64,000 nucleotides of DNA from Olsenella_K sp050953285. GTDB taxonomy: Bacteria > Actinomycetota > Coriobacteriia > Coriobacteriales > Atopobiaceae. Where the stretch lies: positions 390,280 to 454,279 of the forward strand of contig JBMNMK010000001.1 of NCBI GenBank assembly GCA_050953285.1, given 5' to 3'. The stretch's first letter is position 1. Every line of letters starts with the position of its first letter. Shown piece by piece: positions 58,647 to 64,000 of the stretch. The translations under genes were made by a program, and so were the position numbers. The notes beneath the pieces were generated by a model. The model made no database searches, was not told where the DNA came from, and saw nothing but the letters and a program-made list of their open reading frames with translations.

Positions 58647-60170
58647 CTAGTTTGTGGCAAGGTTTGCCTGGGCTTCACCCAGAAGCACCACCACATCACC
58701 AGAGGTTGTTACCGATCCATCGTTGGCGACAACGCTGATGCCCTGACCTAAGGTTTTTGCAATGGCCTCGGCACGCTCTTTGTTGCCCTGACCGTTGTAG
58801 TAGATCTTGGTTTCCGCATATCCAAAGCTCGCGGCATTGCGTGACTCCGTGTCATAACCTTCTTGTGCAAGGCGCTTTGCTACCGACGTACCAAGTCCCG
58901 GTGCGCCCGCACCATTAAGCACGATGACCTTGCCGCTGTTGGTCGGCTTGCTTGAGCTGGAGCTGGTGCTGGAACTGGAGTCCGACCCCGACCCTGTGTC
59001 GGCGCTCTCAGAGGAGGAGCCGTCAGATCCGTCGTCGCCGCCATCAGAAGCAGAAGATTTTGCATCAGAAACAGAGCCTGCCACGCCTGCGGTTTCATCC
59101 TGCGAGTCATCCTCATACGGAGGCAGACCCTCATTCACGCGCTGCATGATCGACTGCCATTCTTGCTCGTTGATCTTCTCGTACCATACGCCGTGGTAGT
59201 AATAGCCCTCCGTGGGCGTCATGGCCGTGTAGACGTCCTCGTCCATGTTGATGTTTTTCATCTGGTTGGCCAGGCTTAAGATATCGGTGAGCGACATATC
59301 CGTGGTGATGCTGTCTGCCATAGCAGAAATGCTGCTCACCTTGGTCGTGGCGTCGCTTGCCAGCACCTTCTTGATGATGGCGGCAATAACCATGCGCTGG
59401 TTGGCCGCACGGTAGGTGTCGCCGTCTCCGTACTCGTCGTAGGCATGGCGGCAGCGGCAGAGCAGAAGGGCCGTGTTGCCATCTAAGGTCTGCTCGCCGG
59501 CGGCCAAGTCAAGGCCTGTGTAATTGGGGTCATAGACGTCGGTCGGCAGATTGACCGTGATGCCGCCAATGGAGTCCACAATCTGGGTAAACGAGTCAAA
59601 ATCGACCTCGGCGTAGTGGGAGATATTGACGCCTGCCAGCTGATTGACCGTCTTGATAACAAGCGAGCCACCGCCATAGGCGTAGGCAGAATTGAGCTTA
59701 CCCTCCCCGTAGCCATCTATGTCTACCAGCGCATCTCTGTGAAGCGACACCATGGTGACCTTCACGTTTACCGGGTCAATGCGCACCAGCATCATGGAGT
59801 CAGAGCGGCCGGTGTCTTGCTCTTGGGCGCGCTCTTCGCCGGTGTCAACGCCCATCAACAGGAGGTAGAAGGGCTCATCGTAGGAGGTTGTCGCCAGTTG
59901 GGCGAGAAGATCTTGATCTGTAAGCCCCAAGCGTGCCCCGAGGTCAAACACGTACGCACCTGCTGCGATGATGCCTGTCAGGCAGACGGCCAGTACAGAA
60001 ATGAGGGCGATCTTGATGCCGCGATGCCGTGCCTGCTCCTGGCGTTTTTTGGTATATCTACCTGCGGTGTTCTCACGGGAGAGGGCATGGGCAGTGTAGT
60101 GAGGTGCGGCCTTGCTATCCGCTGGAGACGTATTCTTCTGCGCATCGTTGTGACGGTTACGGCGAAGCAC
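58647..60170 (-). CDS. LytR-CpsA-Psr family protein with LytR_C domain
   Basis: 507 residues. A basic cytoplasmic start is followed by one membrane segment (about 52-74) and the LCP catalytic domain (about 95-330): MLVRIDPVNVKVTMVSLHRD in shortened form, and the Arg-rich CRCRHAYDEYGDGDTYRAAN. Then comes a Ser/Asp/Gly-rich linker and a C-terminal LytR_C domain (GKVIVLNGAGAPGLGTS, about 420-500). LCP enzymes attach teichoic acids, arabinogalactan or other glycopolymers to peptidoglycan outside the membrane. The start is GTG 60170 with GAGGAG before it. Its partner LCP gene lies upstream on the same strand. Confidence 0.93.
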   Translation of the reverse strand: MLRRNRHNDAQKNTSPADSKAAPHYTAHALSRENTAGRYTKKRQEQARHRGIKIALISVLAVCLTGIIAAGAYVFDLGARLGLTDQDLLAQLATTSYDEPFYLLLMGVDTGEERAQEQDTGRSDSMMLVRIDPVNVKVTMVSLHRDALVDIDGYGEGKLNSAYAYGGGSLVIKTVNQLAGVNISHYAEVDFDSFTQIVDSIGGITVNLPTDVYDPNYTGLDLAAGEQTLDGNTALLLCRCRHAYDEYGDGDTYRAANQRMVIAAIIKKVLASDATTKVSSISAMADSITTDMSLTDILSLANQMKNINMDEDVYTAMTPTEGYYYHGVWYEKINEQEWQSIMQRVNEGLPPYEDDSQDETAGVAGSVSDAKSSASDGGDDGSDGSSSESADTGSGSDSSSSTSSSSSKPTNSGKVIVLNGAGAPGLGTSVAKRLAQEGYDTESRNAASFGYAETKIYYNGQGNKERAEAIAKTLGQGISVVANDGSVTTSGDVVVLLGEAQANLATN

Positions 60171-60298
60171 TAAGAACTCCTCAGCTGGCTTGTGCGGATA
60201 AGGTGCTGTAATAGTTTAGTAGCTCTGGCGCAGGTGAGATGCCTCAGGCCAAGAAGTCCACAAAGACCATGCGAGCTGAATGCCTAAAGCTGGCACGC

Positions 60299-60342
60299 AG
60301 CTGCAGGCACGCACGTGGCAAGCTGCAGGCACGCACGTGGCA
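60299..60342. repeat. 22-base tandem duplication between the LCP genes
   Basis: Two exact adjacent copies (60299-60320 and 60321-60342) beginning AGCTGCAGGCACG, just after the stop of the second LCP gene. The unit contains the palindromes GCTGCAGC-like and CACGTG. Slipped-strand duplication is the simplest cause. Confidence 0.85.
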
Positions 60343-60344
60343 CG

Positions 60345-62249
60345 CTACGAGCGGCTGGAGCTGCCAGTGATCTCAACCGCGTTGGCGCCAGCGGTCGAGT
60401 TGCTGACGGTGGAGCTAGAAGATTCGCTGTTCTTCTCGCTTGACGAATCATTAGAGTCACTGGTTGAGTCGTCCGAATCGTCACCATCACCCGAATCGCC
60501 GTCCGAGCCAGAGCCAATGGTACCGGCAACGCCGCGCGTGGGATCATCCTCTTCCGATGCGTACGGGGACAGGCCCTCGTCCACGCGTGCCATCATTTCC
60601 TGCCAGGCGGTAACGTCGCAGATCTCGTACCAGATGTTGTTGATGTACTTGGACGTGGTGGGATCCATGCCGGTCATCACGTCTTCGCTCACGTTGAGCG
60701 TCTTCATCTGGTTGGCAAGGTCCAAGATCTCACCCAGGCTCATGTCCGTGCGGACGTTGTCGGCCAAGGTTGAGATGGTTGTGGCAATGGTTGCGGGGTC
60801 ACTTTGCAGGATTTTTTGGATGATAGCGCTGATCACCATGCGCTGGTTGGCCGCGCGGTAGGTGTCGCCGTCGCCGTAGTCGTCGTAGGCATGGCGTGCG
60901 CGGCACAGGAGCATAGCGGTGTGGCCGTCCAAGGTTTGCTCGCCCGCCTCAAGGTCAAGGCCGGTGTAGTGCGGATCCTTCACGGCAATCGGCAGGTTCA
61001 CCGTAATGCCGCCTACCTGGTCAACAATGGATTCAAAGGAGTCCAGATTGACTTCGGCATAGTGAGAGATGTCCACGCCGGCAAACTCTGAAACCACCTG
61101 CGTGGCGTAGCTGGCGCCGCCCAGAGCGTAGGCGGCGTTGATCTTTTGCTGTCCGTTAGAGCCCAGGTCAACCAGGGTATCGCGATGGATGGAGACCATG
61201 GTAACCTTCACGTTTTTGGGGTCTACGCGCACGAGCACAATGGAGTCAGAACGGTATGCGCTGTCCGATTCACCATATTGGGAACTTGCGGCGCGCGCGG
61301 CGTCTTTGTCCGTGCCAAGCAAGAGCATGTAGAAGGGCTCGCCCGCCTCTGTGGTGGTGAGCTCAGAGATCAGATTGGGATCCACATTGCTCGTTAGTTT
61401 TTGGTCAATGCTGTGGAGATATGCATACGCCGCACCAGCTCCGGCCAGGATCACGATCAGAAGAGAAATGAGTACGGCCCTCAGCACGTGGCGCTTGCGC
61501 TTGGCTTTCTTGCCCGTGGGGTCAGAATCGTAGGGGTTGGGGCGCTGCGCCTGCGCTTCTGGGCTCACATCTGCCAGCGGCGTGAAGCCGACGGCGTCCG
61601 CGTCTGCACCTGCGTTGGCAACCTCGGCTCCGGCAGCGTCTGCGTCAGCCGCGCCGGCGCTACCTGCGTCGCCATACGTGCGGGGCGAGAAGTTCTGCTC
61701 GCCCGAAGGCGCTTCATACGCGCTGCGCTGGGTGTCAATCACCAGTGTGGGGTTGTCGTCTGCAAATGGGTCGTCGAGCGACGCAAATGGATCTGCACCA
61801 GAGAACGGATCCGCGGACGGCGCTGCGGACGGCGCTGCGGACGGCGTTGCCGACGGCGTTGCCGACGGCGTTGCGGCCGACGGTGCCGCATCCGCGCCCG
61901 AGCTTATGCCAGCTAGGATGCGGTCGATATCTGCCTCGGTAGCGGCGCTGCTTATGGCCGCATCTTGCGGGCGATGTTTTGCCGCCTCAAGGTAGACGGC
62001 CGTAGAGTCAGGATCTACGTGGGAAAACGCCGCCTGCCATGCAGGTGCGGAGCCAGACGCTGCATCCTGGTTCTTCTCGCCCGCGGCATGCGCAGCATGT
62101 TTGCCAACAAAGAACGCGCCCGTCTCATCGGTAGGCGCGGCGCTCTTGAAGTGCGCGCCCCGGCGCTGGCCCAAAGAGGCCGTATCATCTGCATTAAAGG
62201 TATGCGAACTGTCTTGGTTGTCTTTTGGGGACACAAGATCTCCGATCAA
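60345..62249 (-). CDS. LytR-CpsA-Psr family protein with long N-terminal disordered region
   Basis: About 634 residues. Some 250 N-terminal residues are Ala/Ser/Pro/Asp-rich, with Ser-Ala-Thr-Pro repeats, and would lie in the cytoplasm. A basic stretch (KKAKRKRH) precedes the membrane segment at about 255-278. The LCP domain spans about 300-550 (EPFYMLLLGTDKDA, MVSIHRDTLVDL, CRARHAYDDYGDGDTYRA). No LytR_C domain follows, only a Ser/Asp-rich tail. The start is uncertain: TTG 62249 lies 8 bases after GGAGGA and is chosen over TTG 62267 and GTG 62234. Divergent from guaA. Confidence 0.9.
   Translation of the reverse strand: MIGDLVSPKDNQDSSHTFNADDTASLGQRRGAHFKSAAPTDETGAFFVGKHAAHAAGEKNQDAASGSAPAWQAAFSHVDPDSTAVYLEAAKHRPQDAAISSAATEADIDRILAGISSGADAAPSAATPSATPSATPSAAPSAAPSADPFSGADPFASLDDPFADDNPTLVIDTQRSAYEAPSGEQNFSPRTYGDAGSAGAADADAAGAEVANAGADADAVGFTPLADVSPEAQAQRPNPYDSDPTGKKAKRKRHVLRAVLISLLIVILAGAGAAYAYLHSIDQKLTSNVDPNLISELTTTEAGEPFYMLLLGTDKDAARAASSQYGESDSAYRSDSIVLVRVDPKNVKVTMVSIHRDTLVDLGSNGQQKINAAYALGGASYATQVVSEFAGVDISHYAEVNLDSFESIVDQVGGITVNLPIAVKDPHYTGLDLEAGEQTLDGHTAMLLCRARHAYDDYGDGDTYRAANQRMVISAIIQKILQSDPATIATTISTLADNVRTDMSLGEILDLANQMKTLNVSEDVMTGMDPTTSKYINNIWYEICDVTAWQEMMARVDEGLSPYASEEDDPTRGVAGTIGSGSDGDSGDGDDSDDSTSDSNDSSSEKNSESSSSTVSNSTAGANAVEITGSSSRS
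61815..61874 (-). repeat. 12-base tandem repeats coding Ser-Ala-Pro/Thr units
   Basis: Five units of CGGACGGCGCTG with drift to CCGACGGCGTTG (plus strand), in frame in the cytoplasmic part of the LCP gene. Encodes S-A-A/T-P units; the copy number is likely to vary. Confidence 0.88.
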
Positions 62250-62408
62250 TGCGTGTGTCCTCCGCAAATGCGTGCAAGATTGCTAGACTGGGAGGACATG
62301 CCCGCAGCGCGCGCCCGCGCGTGCAAACGAGTACCTAACATGACAGTAGTACAGAGGAATGATACACCTAACAGCGGTTTTGTTAAAACCCACACATTTG
62401 GAGGACGA

Positions 62409-64000
62409 ATGCAGACTAAGATGCCCGCTCAATTTGTTGCAGTTTTGGATTTTGGCGCTCAATATGGGCAGCTTATTGCACGTAGAGTTCGCGATCTCAA
62501 CGTGTATTCGGAGATTTTTCCCTGTGACATTTCTGCGGCGGAGCTGGGCGAGAAAAAGCCTGCTGCCGTGATTCTTTCCGGCGGACCGGCCTCGGTCTAC
62601 GCCGATGACGCGCCGGACATGGACGCGGGCATCTTTGAGCTGGGCGTGCCGGTGCTGGGTTTTTGCTACGGCCAGCAGATCATGGCCGTGAAGCTGGGCG
62701 GATCGGTGGGCCATACCGAGAAGGGTGAGTACGGACCGGCCAAGCTGACGCGCGGTGCCGGAAGCGCCAGTCAGAGCGCGCTTTTCCAGAATACACCCAC
62801 GTCACAGACCGTGTGGATGAGCCATCGCGACGCCGTAAGTGACGTGCCCGCAGGCTTTAGCATCACCTCCTCCACCGAGATCTGCCCCGTGGCCTCCATG
62901 GAAGATGCGTCCCGCCAGCTCTATGCCACGCAGTTCCACCCCGAGGTGCGCCACACGGAGTATGGCAAGCAGCTTTTGGAGAATTTCCTGTTCAATATCT
63001 GCAAGCTTGAGCGCACCTGGACCATGGACAACATCATTGACGAGAAGGTCAAAGAGATCCAAGAGCAGGTAGGGGACAGGAAGGTTATTCTCGCCCTCTC
63101 CGGTGGTGTGGACTCTTCTGTCACCGCCGCGCTGGTGCACCGCGCCATTGGCGACCAGCTGACCTGCGTTTTTGTGAACCATGGTATGTTGCGTAAGGGC
63201 GAGCCAGAGATGGTGGAAGAGGTCTTCCGCAAGCAGTTCAGCGTACCTCTGATCCATGTGCATGCAGAGGAGCGCTACCTTGAGCTTCTGGCCGGTGTAG
63301 ACGACCCGGAGGAGAAGCGCCACCTTATAGGCACGCAGTTCTGGAAGGAGTTTTTCTCGGTTGCGCAGGAGCTCGATGGCATTGAGATGTTGGCGCAAGG
63401 CACCATCTACCCGGACATTATTGAGTCTGGCGCGCGCAAGACAGGCGGCAAGGCCTCCACAATCAAGAGTCACCACAATCTGATTCCGTTCCCCGACGGC
63501 GTGCACTTTGATCTTATCGAGCCGCTCGATCACTTCTTCAAGGACGAGGTGCGGGAGTTGGGAATCGCTCTCGGTCTGCCCGACAAGCTCGTGTGGCGCC
63601 AGCCGTTCCCAGGCCCTGGCTTGGCTATCCGCATTATTGGAGAAATAACGGCCGAGAAACTCATGATCTTGAAAGATGCTGACGCGATCGTACGCGAGGA
63701 GCTTGATGCCTACAACCAGCGCTTGTTTGAAGAGACGGGGGAGAGGAACTCCGCCCACAGTTGCTGGCAATACTTTGCGGTGCTACCAGATATTCGCTCG
63801 GTCGGCGTGATGGGTGATGAGCGCACCTATCAACGACCCATTATTATCCGTGCGGTAGAGTCGAGCGATGCCATGACGGCAGATTGGGCAAAGTTGCCCT
63901 ACGACGTTATTGGTGAGATCTCCAGCCGCATTGTGGATGAGGTTGAAGGTGTGAATCGCGTGGTCTACGACGTGACGCCCAAGCCGCCAGCAACGATTGA
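62409..64000 (+). CDS. guaA: GMP synthase (glutamine-hydrolysing), 3' end cut by the window
   Basis: Converts XMP to GMP with ammonia from glutamine. The start ATG 62409 follows TTGGAGGACGA. The class I glutaminase half (about 1-200) shows DFGAQYGQLIARRVR, ILSGGPASVY, the nucleophile in GFCYGQQ, and the His-Glu pair in ATQFHPEV. The synthetase half has the P-loop ILALSGGVDSSVTAAL and ends in VYDVTPKPPATIE, only a few residues short of the usual stop; the stop codon lies beyond 64000. The product would be about 530-535 residues. Confidence 0.97.
   Translation, partial: MQTKMPAQFVAVLDFGAQYGQLIARRVRDLNVYSEIFPCDISAAELGEKKPAAVILSGGPASVYADDAPDMDAGIFELGVPVLGFCYGQQIMAVKLGGSVGHTEKGEYGPAKLTRGAGSASQSALFQNTPTSQTVWMSHRDAVSDVPAGFSITSSTEICPVASMEDASRQLYATQFHPEVRHTEYGKQLLENFLFNICKLERTWTMDNIIDEKVKEIQEQVGDRKVILALSGGVDSSVTAALVHRAIGDQLTCVFVNHGMLRKGEPEMVEEVFRKQFSVPLIHVHAEERYLELLAGVDDPEEKRHLIGTQFWKEFFSVAQELDGIEMLAQGTIYPDIIESGARKTGGKASTIKSHHNLIPFPDGVHFDLIEPLDHFFKDEVRELGIALGLPDKLVWRQPFPGPGLAIRIIGEITAEKLMILKDADAIVREELDAYNQRLFEETGERNSAHSCWQYFAVLPDIRSVGVMGDERTYQRPIIIRAVESSDAMTADWAKLPYDVIGEISSRIVDEVEGVNRVVYDVTPKPPATI

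Noticed and set aside
60299..60342. An attachment site made of two 22-base copies
   Set aside because: The copies are directly adjacent with nothing between them, which fits simple slippage duplication.
62802..63770. A 322-codon minus-strand open frame near the end
   Set aside because: It is the complement of the guaA coding sequence, whose motifs are unmistakable.

Overview
The window is a gene-dense actinobacterial chromosome segment, GC-rich overall (judged by eye, not computed) and interrupted by one visibly AT-richer stretch at about 30.6-33.9 kb. The 16S rRNA, the order of the ATP synthase genes followed by murA, the secA-prfB-ftsEX run, the fused t6A gene and the LytR-CpsA-Psr proteins point to class Coriobacteriia, probably family Atopobiaceae (Atopobium/Olsenella relatives). 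Genus cannot be settled from sequence reading alone.

Layout. 0-6 kb: F-type ATP synthase operon (end of atpB, then atpE-F-H-A-G-D-C). 6-11.3 kb: murA, a DtxR/MntR-type metal regulator overlapping a degenerate homocysteine-methyltransferase-like gene, then galU and an atypical phosphohexomutase (UDP-glucose supply). 11.3-16.8 kb: a complete rRNA operon (repeat-rich leader, promoter, 16S, tRNA-free spacer, 23S, 5S, terminator). 17.2-30.3 kb: a very large BTAD-type regulator, secA, prfB, ftsE, ftsX, rnr, a TPR-like protein and smpB. 30.3-34.3 kb: rubredoxin, an AT-rich cell-wall-anchored adhesin interrupted by an in-frame TAG, and tmRNA (ssrA), all on the minus strand. 34.4-37 kb: patatin-like phospholipase, a PfkB-family sugar-phosphate kinase and a flavin-reductase-like protein. 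37.2-46.9 kb: rplM-rpsI, then glmM, an AcpS-like gene, nnr, alr, a family 4 uracil-DNA glycosylase, tsaE and a tsaB-rimI-tsaD fusion. 47-53.8 kb: a polar amino acid ABC transporter, an M20 peptidase and nadE. 53.9-58.5 kb: groES-groEL, an unrecognised multi-cluster Fe-S protein and ychF. 58.6-62.3 kb: two LCP proteins on the minus strand. 62.4 kb to the end: guaA, cut by the window edge.

How the parts fit. Most genes are housekeeping. Envelope building recurs: murA, glmM, alr, galU, the two LCP glycopolymer transferases and ftsEX. Ribosome rescue is represented by rnr, smpB and ssrA within about 8 kb, with the adhesin sitting between smpB and ssrA.

The observations most worth following are: a 9-10-base motif (CTTCTCGCCC and its complement) that recurs at least 15 times on both strands; a release factor 2 whose stop-codon-reading SPF tripeptide reads SPT; an AcpS-like protein lacking both expected Mg ligands; the amber-interrupted adhesin with near-identical Cna-B repeats; and short tandem repeats just upstream of the rRNA promoter. 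No CRISPR array, prophage, insertion sequence or recognisable defence system was seen.
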